A stretch of 64,000 bases of DNA from Burkholderia paludis (GTDB lineage Bacteria; Pseudomonadota; Gammaproteobacteria; Burkholderiales; Burkholderiaceae), in contig NZ_JPGL01000005.1 in the NCBI RefSeq assembly GCF_000732615.1, positions 124,001 through 188,000 on the forward strand, written 5' to 3'. Positions 31,863-39,846 of this stretch are shown one piece after another. The notes beneath the pieces were generated by a model, which saw only the letters and a list, made by a program, of their open reading frames with translations, did not search any database and had not been told where the DNA came from. Every line of letters begins with the position of its first letter. The stretch's first letter is position 1. A program made the translations under genes and the position numbers.

Positions 31863-32531
31863 CTACGCGCCGGCCGCCGCCAGGTAGGCGAGCAGCACGG
31901 CCCGCAGCTCACCGCGCAACGCGGCGACGTCGAACGCGGGCCCGAGCGTCAGCAGCGCCTGCGAAAGGCCGCCGTAGCAGACCGTGTGCGCCATCCGCGC
32001 GAGCCCGTCGAGCCGTGCCGCGGGCGGCGGATCGGCCGCGTGCGCGAGCGCGTCGCGCCACAGTGCGACATACGCGTCGTAGTGGCGGCGGTAGGCGGCG
32101 AGCGGCGACACCTGCCGCTCCAGCGCGAACAGCGCGCCCCACAGCGCCGCGTCGGCGCCGATCGCGTCGACCTGCAGGTCGACCAGCGCCGTGGCGAGCT
32201 CCGCACGCGGCGCGCCGCGCAGCCGCGCGATCGCGTCGCGCAGCCGGTCGGCCATCGCCTGCACGTGCCGGTGGATGCAGAGCGCCGCGAGGCTCTGCTT
32301 GTCGCCGAAGTATTCGTAGAAGGTGCCGACGCTGACACCCGCGACGGCCGCGATCTCGCGGATCGTCGCCTTCGCGTAGCCGCGCTCGAGCAAAAGCTGA
32401 ACGAACGCCTGCTGCAGCGCGTCGGAGCTCGCCTGCGCACGCGACTGGCGCGGCCGGCGGCGCAATGCGGGCGCGGGTTGCGCCGCCGGCTGGCCGGGCG
32501 GCGCCGGAACCTGAACATGTCGCGGCGGCAT
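31863..32531 (-). CDS. TetR-family transcriptional regulator
   Basis: 222 residues from ATG 32531 (MPPRHVQVPAPPG); an in-frame ATG at 32564 would add 11. Neither has a strong ribosome site. After a Pro/Arg-rich lead of about 30 residues comes the TetR HTH (LLERGYAKATIREIAAVAG, VSVGTFYEYFGDKQSL), then a helical ligand-binding domain (ALERQVSPLAAYRRHYDAY). It is divergent from an acyl-CoA dehydrogenase and an acyl-CoA ligase, so it probably represses them and responds to an acyl-CoA or fatty acid. Confidence 0.9.
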   Translation of the reverse strand: MPPRHVQVPAPPGQPAAQPAPALRRRPRQSRAQASSDALQQAFVQLLLERGYAKATIREIAAVAGVSVGTFYEYFGDKQSLAALCIHRHVQAMADRLRDAIARLRGAPRAELATALVDLQVDAIGADAALWGALFALERQVSPLAAYRRHYDAYVALWRDALAHAADPPPAARLDGLARMAHTVCYGGLSQALLTLGPAFDVAALRGELRAVLLAYLAAAGA

Positions 32532-32651
32532 ATTTGCTACTCTGGAATTCAGCGGGGCAGGCATTTCACCGGAAGCCGGAACCGGGGCCCGAGCGCCATG
32601 CCTGCGGCATGACGCCGGCTGCCCGCGACGCATGAGACCGGAGACCTCCCG

Positions 32652-34304
32652 ATGACCGAATCGACTCACGCCGTCACGAACCAGTTCGACGAACTCGTCG
32701 ACTATAACCTCTTCGCAACGGACCTCGCGCTGCGCGATGCGCTTGCCCGGGCAGGCGCGGACTGGGCCGTGCCGCAACTCGACGCGTACGGCGCCCGGCT
32801 CGGCAGCGCCGACACCGCGCGGCTTGCCGACGAAGCGAACCGTCACACGCCGGAACTGAACACGTTCGACCGGCGCGGCCGGCGCATCGACCGCGTCGAC
32901 TTCCACCCGGCCTGGCATGCGCTGCTCGGCCAGTACCGCCGCGAGGGCTTCGTGTCGCTCGCGTTCCGCGAGTCGCGCCGCGGCCGCTGGGCCGCAACCG
33001 CGGCCGGCTTCTACCTGCACGGCCAGATCGAGGCCGGCACGCTGTGCCCGGCGACGATGACGCAGGCCGCGATCCCCGTGCTGCAGAAGGAGCCCGCGCT
33101 GTGGAACATGCTGCGCGACAAGCTCTACAGCGACGCCTACGATCCGCGCGACGTGCCGGTCGCCGACAAGCGCTCGATCTGGGTCGGCATGGGCATGACC
33201 GAGAAACAGGGCGGCTCCGACGTGCGCGCGAACACGACGCTCGCGACCGCGGTCGGCGCGGGCGGGCGCGGCGGCGACTACCTGCTGCGCGGCCACAAGT
33301 GGTTCTTCTCCGCGCCGATGTGCGACGCGCACCTCGTCGTCGCGCGTACCGAGGCCGGCGGCTCGTCGTGCTTCTACGTGCCGCGCTGGCGGCCCGACGG
33401 CACGAAGAATGCGGTCGAGATCCAGCGGCTGAAGAACAAGGTCGGCAACCGCAGCAACTCGAGCAGCGAGATCGAGCTGAACGATGCGTGGGGCATCATG
33501 CTCGGCGACGAAGGCCGCGGCATTCCGACCATCATCGAGATGGCCACCTACACGCGGCTGAACTGCGTGCTCGGCAGCGCGGCGATGCTGCGCCAGGGCG
33601 TCGTGCAGGCGATCGCCTACACGCGGCAGCGCCACGCGTTCGGCCGCGCGCTCGCCGAGCAGCCGCTGATGCGCACCGTGCTCGCCGATCTCGCGCTCGA
33701 AAGCGAGGCCGCGCTCGTGCTCGCGATGCGCCTGGCCGATGCGTTCGAGCGCGACGACTCGCCGCGCGAACGCGCGTGGAAGCGCATCGTCACGCCCGCC
33801 GCGAAATTCTGGGTCTGCAAGCGCGCGGTCGAGCTGACCGGCGAGGTGATGGAAGTCTTCGGCGGCAACGGCTACGTCGACGACGGCCCGATCGCGCGGC
33901 TGTTCCGCGAGGCGCCCGTCAACTCGATCTGGGAAGGCTCGGGCAACGTGATGTGCCTCGACGTGCTGCGCGCGGTGTCGCGCGAGCCCGACGCGGCCGC
34001 CGCGCTGTTCGCCGAACTGGCCGACCTCGGCGCGGACGAGCCGCGGATCCGCGCGGCACTCGACGCGCTGCGCACGATGCTCGCGGCGCCGGCCGACACG
34101 CTCGAGGCGTCGGGCCGCGTGTTCGCGCAGCGGCTCGCGGTGGTCGCGCAGGCCTGCCTGCTGCGCCGCGCCGCGCCGGCGGCCGTCGCCGACGCCTTCG
34201 TCGCGACCCGGCTCGCCGCGCCCGACTGGGGCCGCATCGCGGGCGGTTTCGACCCGCACGCGCTCGACGTCGCCGCGCTGCTGCAGCGCGCGTACCCGGC
34301 CTGA
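32652..34304 (+). CDS. Acyl-CoA dehydrogenase family protein, AidB-like
   Basis: 550 residues, close to the length of E. coli AidB. Distinctive AidB-group sequence: TPELNTFDRRGRRIDRVDFH near residue 75, WVGMGMTEKQGGSDVRANTT, LRGHKWFFSAPMCDAHLVVA, RLKNKVGNRSNSSSEIEL, EVFGGNGYVDDGPIARLFRE and NSIWEGSGNVM. FAD-dependent fold. AidB proteins have weak isovaleryl-CoA dehydrogenase activity and an alkylation-response role in E. coli, but an acyl-CoA ligase next door suggests a catabolic dehydrogenase here. GGAGA lies before ATG 32652. Confidence 0.9.
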   Translation: MTESTHAVTNQFDELVDYNLFATDLALRDALARAGADWAVPQLDAYGARLGSADTARLADEANRHTPELNTFDRRGRRIDRVDFHPAWHALLGQYRREGFVSLAFRESRRGRWAATAAGFYLHGQIEAGTLCPATMTQAAIPVLQKEPALWNMLRDKLYSDAYDPRDVPVADKRSIWVGMGMTEKQGGSDVRANTTLATAVGAGGRGGDYLLRGHKWFFSAPMCDAHLVVARTEAGGSSCFYVPRWRPDGTKNAVEIQRLKNKVGNRSNSSSEIELNDAWGIMLGDEGRGIPTIIEMATYTRLNCVLGSAAMLRQGVVQAIAYTRQRHAFGRALAEQPLMRTVLADLALESEAALVLAMRLADAFERDDSPRERAWKRIVTPAAKFWVCKRAVELTGEVMEVFGGNGYVDDGPIARLFREAPVNSIWEGSGNVMCLDVLRAVSREPDAAAALFAELADLGADEPRIRAALDALRTMLAAPADTLEASGRVFAQRLAVVAQACLLRRAAPAAVADAFVATRLAAPDWGRIAGGFDPHALDVAALLQRAYPA

Positions 34305-34364
34305 CGCCCGCGCGTACGGCTCAATACGGCCCAGTCCGCCCTCGTTCGTCCGCCCGGAGCCCCG

Positions 34365-35876
34365 ATGAACCTCGTCGCCGCCCTCGACCGCGCCGCCCGC
34401 GCGACGCCCGGCAAGCCGTTCCTCGTCAGCGAATCCGCGACGATCACGTATGCCGCCGCGCGCGAGCGCTCGCACCGCGCGGCGGCCGTGCTGAGCGCGC
34501 TCGGCATCGCCGCCGGCGACCGCGTCGCCGCGATGTGCTTCAACACGCCGGCCTTCGTCGACCTGATGTTCGGCGCGTGGCGACTCGGTGCGACGTTCGT
34601 GCCGATCAACCACCGGCTGCAGGCGCCGGAAGTCGACTACGTGCTCGAACACAGCCGCAGCAAGGCGCTCCTGTTCGACGTGGCGCTCGCGCCGGTGGTC
34701 GAACGCATCGTGCATCCCGCGCGGCGGCTCGTGACCGAAGGCGAGCTCGACGGCGTGCCGAGCTTCGACACGATGTGCGCGACGCTGGATGGCCTCGCGG
34801 GCATCGAGCCGGCCGACGGCGACCTCGCGCAGATCCTCTATACGTCCGGCACGACCGGCCGCCCGAAAGGCTGCATGCACAGCCACCGCACCGTGACGCT
34901 CGCGGCGATGTCGGCGGCGCTCGCGATCGGCATCGGCCGCCACGAGCGCACGCTGATGGCGATGCCGATCTGGCATTCGTCGCCGCTCAACAACTGGTTC
35001 GGCGGCACGTTGGTCGCGGGCGGCACCGTCGTGCTGCTGCGCGAATACCATCCGCTGCGGTTCCTGCAGGCCGTCGAGCGCGAGCGCGTGACGCTGTATT
35101 TCGGCGCGCCGGTGTCGTACACGCTGCCGCTCGACACGATCGACGGCTTCGCCGCGTTCGACCTGTCGAGCGTGCGCGCGTGGCTGTACGGCGGCGGCCC
35201 GATCGGCGCCGCGCAGGCCGAACGGCTCGCGCGCGCGTATCGCAGCGATGCGTTCTTCCAGGTGTACGGCATGACGGAAGCGGGCCCGGCCGGCACGACG
35301 CTGTATCCGGACGAGCAGGTCGCGAAGGCCGGTTCGATCGGCCGCCACGGCGGCCCGGGCGTCGACCTGCGCGTCGTGCGGATGGACGGCATCGACGCGC
35401 AGCCCGGAGAAACCGGCGAGATCTGGCTGAAGACCGACAGCATGATGCTCGGCTATCTCGACGACCCCGCCGCGACGCGCGCCGCATTCGCGCCGGACGG
35501 CTGGTATCGCACCGGCGACGTCGCGCGGATCGATCAGGATGGCTACCTGTTCATCGTCGACCGGCTGAAGGACATGATCGTGACGGGCGGCGAGAACGTC
35601 TATTCGAAGGAAGTGGAGGACGCGCTCGGCGCGCACCCGGACATCGCGGAGGCGGCCGTCGTCGGCGTGCCGCACCCCGACTGGGGCGAGACGGTCGTCG
35701 CGCACGTCGTGCTGCGCGCGGGCGCCGTGCCCGATGCCGACGCGCTGCGCGCATTCTGCGGCGAGCGGCTGGCCGCATACAAGATCCCGCGCGAGTTCAC
35801 GTTCGCGCAGGCGCTGCCGCGCACACCGACGGGCAAGCTGCAGAAGTTCCTGCTGCGCCTGCACCGCAAGGACTAA
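34365..35876 (+). CDS. AMP-forming acyl-CoA synthetase
   Basis: 503 residues of the ANL adenylate-forming superfamily. P-loop-like motif ILYTSGTTGRPKGCMHSH, then VYGMTEAGPAGTTLYP, the adenylate aspartate in GWYRTGDVARIDQDGYLFIVD, and the C-terminal lysine in TPTGKLQKFLLR. It activates a carboxylic acid as acyl-AMP and then acyl-CoA. It follows the AidB-like acyl-CoA dehydrogenase by 60 bp, and the two likely form one TetR-controlled operon that activates and desaturates an acyl substrate. Chain length cannot be told. GC-rich coding ends here and the low-GC block begins. Confidence 0.92.
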   Translation: MNLVAALDRAARATPGKPFLVSESATITYAAARERSHRAAAVLSALGIAAGDRVAAMCFNTPAFVDLMFGAWRLGATFVPINHRLQAPEVDYVLEHSRSKALLFDVALAPVVERIVHPARRLVTEGELDGVPSFDTMCATLDGLAGIEPADGDLAQILYTSGTTGRPKGCMHSHRTVTLAAMSAALAIGIGRHERTLMAMPIWHSSPLNNWFGGTLVAGGTVVLLREYHPLRFLQAVERERVTLYFGAPVSYTLPLDTIDGFAAFDLSSVRAWLYGGGPIGAAQAERLARAYRSDAFFQVYGMTEAGPAGTTLYPDEQVAKAGSIGRHGGPGVDLRVVRMDGIDAQPGETGEIWLKTDSMMLGYLDDPAATRAAFAPDGWYRTGDVARIDQDGYLFIVDRLKDMIVTGGENVYSKEVEDALGAHPDIAEAAVVGVPHPDWGETVVAHVVLRAGAVPDADALRAFCGERLAAYKIPREFTFAQALPRTPTGKLQKFLLRLHRKD

Positions 35877-36134
35877 GTATCCACGATTGCGCCAGCGCAC
35901 TTACAACTCACGCACTCATATTCCCCTTGCGAACGGCAAAGCGAGATACGGCGTCACGCCTTGTCCGCGTCAACTAACCAGCGCATTCGCGCACGCACGG
36001 TCAATGCAAAAGGCATAACGGAACAAGTAGTAAAACTTACCAGCCCTGAATCATATTCGTCCGATTGATCGACGTTTCCTATCTGGAATAGCGTCTCCAG
36101 GCAGTCATTCCATTTACTGAGACAGGGAAGCCGG

Positions 36135-36782
36135 ATGAAAAACGAACGCAAAGCACCGCTCCACCTTTTCGCCACCGTTGGTGCACTCACGGAACGCGGT
36201 GAGCGCGTCACCACCGCAACCAGCGGCCTGCCCCCGGCTGCATTGGAAGTCGCCTGTGTCGGCGACGTAGTGACTCATGACGACGGCAACGAGGCCGCGA
36301 TTATCGACGACGCGGGAAACAACCATAGCGGCGGCAAGCCGTTCGCGTTGGTCGGCAGCCTGTCGAGCAACGGTGACCGCATTACCGAAACGCCGCGCAC
36401 CTCATGGGGCATTCACGTGCGGGATGGGCAAAGCGCTGCGGGCCTGTTCGATCCGACCTATGTGCCGCCGCCCGCCTGCAGATTGGCGGTATGTGGCGCG
36501 ACAACCGCGCGCGGCGCATGGCGCGAGCCGTCCGGCACATGGGACGCAGCGCCGCACTTGGGCAAGGCTGCCACGGTGGGCGACCTGATCCACTATCCGG
36601 ACGGTTCAATCGCGCGCGTGACGACGGGCCAGGGTTTGGCCGACGGGCCCGACTTCGCGCCGCTCGCATTCGTTGGCAGCGAACTCGATAACGGCGACAC
36701 GATCACCGATAGTCCCGAGCGACAAGGCGTAGCGTCATCCGTTGTATTGAGCGTCGTCACCCGCTCGTCCATGCCCCGCTGA
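36135..36782 (+). CDS. Tandem PAAR-like domain protein, first gene of the low-GC cargo module
   Basis: 215 residues. Two PAAR-like repeats are visible. The first (about residues 10-88) has ATVGALTERGERVTTATSG, VACVGDVVTHDDGNEAAII and FALVGSLSSNGDRITETP. The second (about 114-195) has LAVCGATTARG, ATVGDLIHYPDGSIARVT and LAFVGSELDNGDTITDSP. PAAR proteins sharpen the type VI secretion spike and carry effectors. The usual metal-binding histidines/cysteine are only partly kept, so it may be a structural variant or adaptor. The start ATG 36135 follows AGGGAAG. Eleven bp separate it from the next gene. The 258 bp upstream (35877-36134) are lower in GC and hold no gene. Confidence 0.65.
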   Translation: MKNERKAPLHLFATVGALTERGERVTTATSGLPPAALEVACVGDVVTHDDGNEAAIIDDAGNNHSGGKPFALVGSLSSNGDRITETPRTSWGIHVRDGQSAAGLFDPTYVPPPACRLAVCGATTARGAWREPSGTWDAAPHLGKAATVGDLIHYPDGSIARVTTGQGLADGPDFAPLAFVGSELDNGDTITDSPERQGVASSVVLSVVTRSSMPR

Positions 36783-36792
36783 GGTAGCGTCC

Positions 36793-37338
36793 ATGATCCG
36801 CTACTTTCTTGCCAAAGGCGACCGTGCCGGGGAAGCGGCGATTGTCGAAGGCCTCGACACCGTAACCTGTTCCAATCCGCCGCCGAGGGTTCATATCGCC
36901 ACGCTGGATATGAAGACCTACTGTTCTGCCTGCAAGCGTGAAGGGTACATCGCACCGCAAGGTCCGCGCTGGCCAGGTACCGGTCCGAACGGCAAACAGT
37001 GGGCATTGAGCGGGGATATCAATGTCTGCGGATGCAACCCACCGCCGATCTTCTACGCTGAGCGCGGCATGCGGATGATTTTTACCGCGAGAGAGACTGC
37101 GACGCCGAATGGGCGCCAACCTGATGCAGCCGCGCGGTCATCTGCTCGATCGGCCGTCGTACACGACGAGCAATTCACCTTGCTCGATGACTCCCGCCGC
37201 CCGCTCGCGAACATTCGCTACCGAATCGTTACCGACACTGGGCAGATTTTCACGGGCACCACGGACACGGCCGGGAAAACACATCGAATCGCCACCGACG
37301 CCTCGGCAGCCCTGAAAATCTATACGAAGGAACATTGA
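36793..37338 (+). CDS. PAAR domain-containing protein with C-terminal extension
   Basis: 181 residues. N-terminal PAAR domain of the Burkholderia type (about 1-95): IRYFLAKGDRAGEAAIVEG, then Cys-rich YCSACKREGYI, GPRWPGTGPNGKQWALSGD and NVCGCNPPPIFYAERGM. After a linker, about residues 120-178 form a small beta domain (FTLLDDSRRPLANIRYRIV, IFTGTTDTAGKTHRI) often fused to PAAR or VgrG spikes as an effector-loading platform. The upstream GAGGTAG serves ATG 36793. The gene is 4 bp before the peptidase gene, as expected for spike and cargo. No VgrG, Hcp or sheath gene is in the window. Confidence 0.85.
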   Translation: MIRYFLAKGDRAGEAAIVEGLDTVTCSNPPPRVHIATLDMKTYCSACKREGYIAPQGPRWPGTGPNGKQWALSGDINVCGCNPPPIFYAERGMRMIFTARETATPNGRQPDAAARSSARSAVVHDEQFTLLDDSRRPLANIRYRIVTDTGQIFTGTTDTAGKTHRIATDASAALKIYTKEH

Positions 37339-37342
37339 AGCA

Positions 37343-38011
37343 ATGAAAAATTTCGATGTGAATGCCGGCGGAGAATGGTTCCTCGTACACTCAGGCGCAG
37401 TTACCAATACCCATCCCGGGTCGATGGTGGAAGTAACGATCAATACCGAGAAAATATGTCACAACATGACAAACAAGGAATTCCGGGAAATGGTATTGAG
37501 CAAACGCGATCGCGCCGTTTCTCTCGTCGACAGAAGAATCAAGGATCTGCAGCGCTGGTCCAGCACTGACAAGGCACGCGTATTACAGTGGTTCGGCAGA
37601 GCTGACGAAGGCACCCGCATAACGTTATTAACAGGCCTGACTGCAATCGTCCGAGTACTAAAGGCACTCACAGGATGCAATTTCACGCGATGGGACAGCG
37701 AACGACTCAAACATATTGGATGCGTTCCAAATCCGAACAGATCGGGAGTTACGGCATCAGTGTGTTCGCCGGATACCGTAACTCATACGATCGCAATACA
37801 TTCCGATTTTTGTACAATGCGGGACTTCTCATGGGAAAAAGATTCCGTAGTTTCCACCCTGATTTATGAGGCGAGTCATTTTGACGACACAATGGGAACC
37901 CGGGATCACAGATATTTCATGGAGGAGTGTTTGACGTTTGGAGCCGAAAACCCGAATCAAGCAATCGACAATGCCGACAGCATTGCAGGATACGTCATCT
38001 ACAATGCTTAA
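37343..38011 (+). CDS. M35/aspzincin-type metallopeptidase-like putative T6SS effector, first zinc His replaced by Tyr
   Basis: 222 residues, no signal peptide. The C-terminal third matches the deuterolysin/peptidyl-Lys metallopeptidase (M35, LysMEP) pattern: TLIYEASHFDDTMGTRDHRY followed by NADSIAGYVIYNA. In the family this is HExxH then GTxxD, with the third zinc ligand Asp nine residues after the second His and a catalytic Tyr three later. Here Glu176, His179, Asp188 and Tyr191 fit exactly, but the first His is Tyr175 (codon TAT, 37865-37867; CAT would restore it). The N-terminus is unlike known domains. Downstream of two PAAR genes and overlapping a secreted-protein gene by 8 bp, it looks like the toxin of a toxin-immunity pair. 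Active, dead or altered specificity is undetermined. Confidence 0.72.
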   Translation: MKNFDVNAGGEWFLVHSGAVTNTHPGSMVEVTINTEKICHNMTNKEFREMVLSKRDRAVSLVDRRIKDLQRWSSTDKARVLQWFGRADEGTRITLLTGLTAIVRVLKALTGCNFTRWDSERLKHIGCVPNPNRSGVTASVCSPDTVTHTIAIHSDFCTMRDFSWEKDSVVSTLIYEASHFDDTMGTRDHRYFMEECLTFGAENPNQAIDNADSIAGYVIYNA

Positions 38012-38414
38012 GTTCATTCTGGCCCTAAGTCTTCTCGCCTCCAATCCGGTATTCGCATGCATCGCCAGCGAGAACCTCGACATCTACTTTTCAAGAGATA
38101 GCTCGCACATATCGAATGCCGAGATCGTCCGAATTGCAAAATGGACAGCCGACCAAAAGCTCGATTACGCAAATCACCTAACCAAGGAGACAACGCTGAT
38201 CAGCGGCCATGCCGAGGAAAGCGAAGCGGGAGCACTGGCCCTTGCGCAATCAAGATTGCAAACCGCGTATGCACTGCTGGAGCAACTCGGCTTTTTACGC
38301 GGCACCATCAAGAAGAGCGCCCGCGTCTATTCGCATGGCGACGTGGACAATGGGCGACGTGTGGAAATTTCCTTCCTGCCCGATTGCCCTAACAAGTGCT
38401 GCGACGGCAAGTAA
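38004..38414 (+). CDS. Exported OmpA-like small protein, possible immunity lipoprotein
   Basis: 136 residues from ATG 38004, overlapping the peptidase gene end by 8 bp, so translationally coupled. The signal peptide is clear (MLKFILALSLLASNPVFAC); VFAC may be a lipobox with Cys19, otherwise cleavage is near FA-CIA. The body is a reduced OmpA/MotB-like peptidoglycan-binding domain: LDIYFSRDSSHISNAEI, LISGHAEES (GHTD-like), ALALAQSRLQTAYALLEQLG, and RRVEISFLPDC, then a Cys-rich tail. As the last gene behind a putative toxin and sent to the envelope, it may be the cognate immunity protein; this is inferred from position only. It could also be an accessory envelope factor. Confidence 0.6.
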   Translation: MLKFILALSLLASNPVFACIASENLDIYFSRDSSHISNAEIVRIAKWTADQKLDYANHLTKETTLISGHAEESEAGALALAQSRLQTAYALLEQLGFLRGTIKKSARVYSHGDVDNGRRVEISFLPDCPNKCCDGK

Positions 38415-38525
38415 CCTCATACTGCCGCCGATCACGGCGATGCGGTATCGACGTACACAAGCGGCGACCCTGCTGCACCACTGCCTGCGAGATCCCCATG
38501 TCCTGTCGGCCGTGTCCCACCAAAG

Positions 38526-38561
38526 AAAAAGCCACCGGACCCGACGGCCCGGTGGCTTTTT
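38526..38561. terminator. Bidirectional Rho-independent terminator
   Basis: Perfect 13-bp arms AAAAAGCCACCGG / CCGGTGGCTTTTT, 10-nt loop, giving a T run in both directions. It closes the convergent cargo module (plus) and the binding-protein gene (minus). Confidence 0.93.
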
Positions 38562-38622
38562 CGCATGAGGCGCGGGACGACGCGTTGCAACGCCGCCCGT
38601 GCGCCACATCACATCTGGCTGT

Positions 38623-39762
38623 TTACTTGCCGCCGATGCTCTTCAGCGGCTTCCACTCGCCCTTCTCGACCTTGTACATCGTGATGCCGCCGTTCTTCAG
38701 GTCGCCCTTCGCGTCATACGCGACGTGCGTCGACGTCACGCCGGCCATGTCGGTCTTCGCGAGCAGCGGCAGGTACTTCGCCGGATCCGTCGAATCGGCC
38801 TTCTTCATCGCGTTGAACAGCGCCATCGCGCCGTCGTACGCATACGGCGAGTACGTCTGCACATCTTCGCCGAAGCGCTTCTTGTACTTGTCGGCGTACG
38901 TCTTGCCGCCCGGCATTTCTTCGAGCGGCAGGCCGGCCAGCGATGCGATCGTGCCGTCGGCCGCGTTGCCCGCGATCTTCAGGAACGTCGGCGTCTTCAC
39001 CATTTCGCCGCTCATCAGCGGCGCGGCGATGCCGAGCGTCTTCATCTGCTTGACCATCGGTGCCGCCTGCGAATCCGCGCCGCCGTAGTAGACGAGATCC
39101 GGCTTCGCAGCCTTCAGCTTGGTCAGGATCGCCTTGAAGTCCACCGCCTTGTCGTTCGTGAATTCACGGTCGACGATCGTCGCGCCGCCGGCCTTCGCGG
39201 CCTTCTCGAACTGGTCGGCGAGACCCTGGCCGTAGGCCGTGCGGTCGTCGACGATCGCGATCTTCTTCATGCCGAGGTCCTTCGATGCGAACGCGCCGGC
39301 CACCGAGCCCTGCTGCGTGTCGGACGTCATCATGCGGAAGGTCGTCTTGTAGCCCTGCTGCGTGTATTCCGGTGCGGTCGCCATCGCGATCTGCGGAATG
39401 CCCGCATTCGCGTAGATGCGCGAGGCGGGAATCGTCGTGCCCGAGTTGAAGTGGCCGAGCATGCCCTTGATGCCGTCGTCGACGAGCTTCTGCGCGACCG
39501 TCGTGCCGGTGCGCGGGTCAGCCTGGTCGTCCTGCGTGTCGAGTGCGAACTTCACCGGCTTGCCGCCGATCTTCGGGTTCGTCGCGTTGAAATCCTCGAT
39601 CGCGAGCACGATCCCGTTCTGCATATCCTTGCCGTAGTGCGCCTGCGCGCCCGTCATCGGCCCTGCGTAACCGATCTTCACGTCGTCCGCATGGGCCGTC
39701 CCCGCCAGCGACATGACCGCGACGAACGTCGCGCCTGCCAGCTTTTTCATCGTGTGCTGCAT
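38623..39762 (-). CDS. Branched-chain amino-acid ABC transporter substrate-binding protein (LivK-like)
   Basis: 379 residues from ATG 39762 (MQHTMKKLAGATFVAVMSL), with AAGGAG 5 nt upstream. Sec signal peptide ends near AHA. The mature protein is a type I periplasmic binding fold of the Leu/Ile/Val family: DDVKIGYAGPMTGAQAHYGK, GMLGHFNSGTTIPASRIYA, KIAIVDDRTAYGQGLAD and PDLVYYGGADSQAAPMVKQM. The permease and ATPase genes are not adjacent. It lies 84 bp downstream of putA on the same strand; co-expression is possible but not shown. Confidence 0.93.
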   Translation of the reverse strand: MQHTMKKLAGATFVAVMSLAGTAHADDVKIGYAGPMTGAQAHYGKDMQNGIVLAIEDFNATNPKIGGKPVKFALDTQDDQADPRTGTTVAQKLVDDGIKGMLGHFNSGTTIPASRIYANAGIPQIAMATAPEYTQQGYKTTFRMMTSDTQQGSVAGAFASKDLGMKKIAIVDDRTAYGQGLADQFEKAAKAGGATIVDREFTNDKAVDFKAILTKLKAAKPDLVYYGGADSQAAPMVKQMKTLGIAAPLMSGEMVKTPTFLKIAGNAADGTIASLAGLPLEEMPGGKTYADKYKKRFGEDVQTYSPYAYDGAMALFNAMKKADSTDPAKYLPLLAKTDMAGVTSTHVAYDAKGDLKNGGITMYKVEKGEWKPLKSIGGK

Positions 39763-39846
39763 AGCATCTCCTTGGTACCAGGGTAAATGGAGCGGCATCG
39801 GGATCGCCTTGCCGCTTCCTTTGTTTGATCCGAACGGCAAGGATGA

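Noticed and set aside
33044..35977. A 977-codon plus-strand ORF across the acyl-CoA dehydrogenase and ligase
   Set aside because: It is a different frame of the two real genes and translates to Arg-rich shadow sequence.
35877..36134. Attachment site or integrase remnant at the left edge of the low-GC block
   Set aside because: No direct repeat shared with the right edge near 38420-38560, no tRNA and no integrase fragment could be seen by eye.
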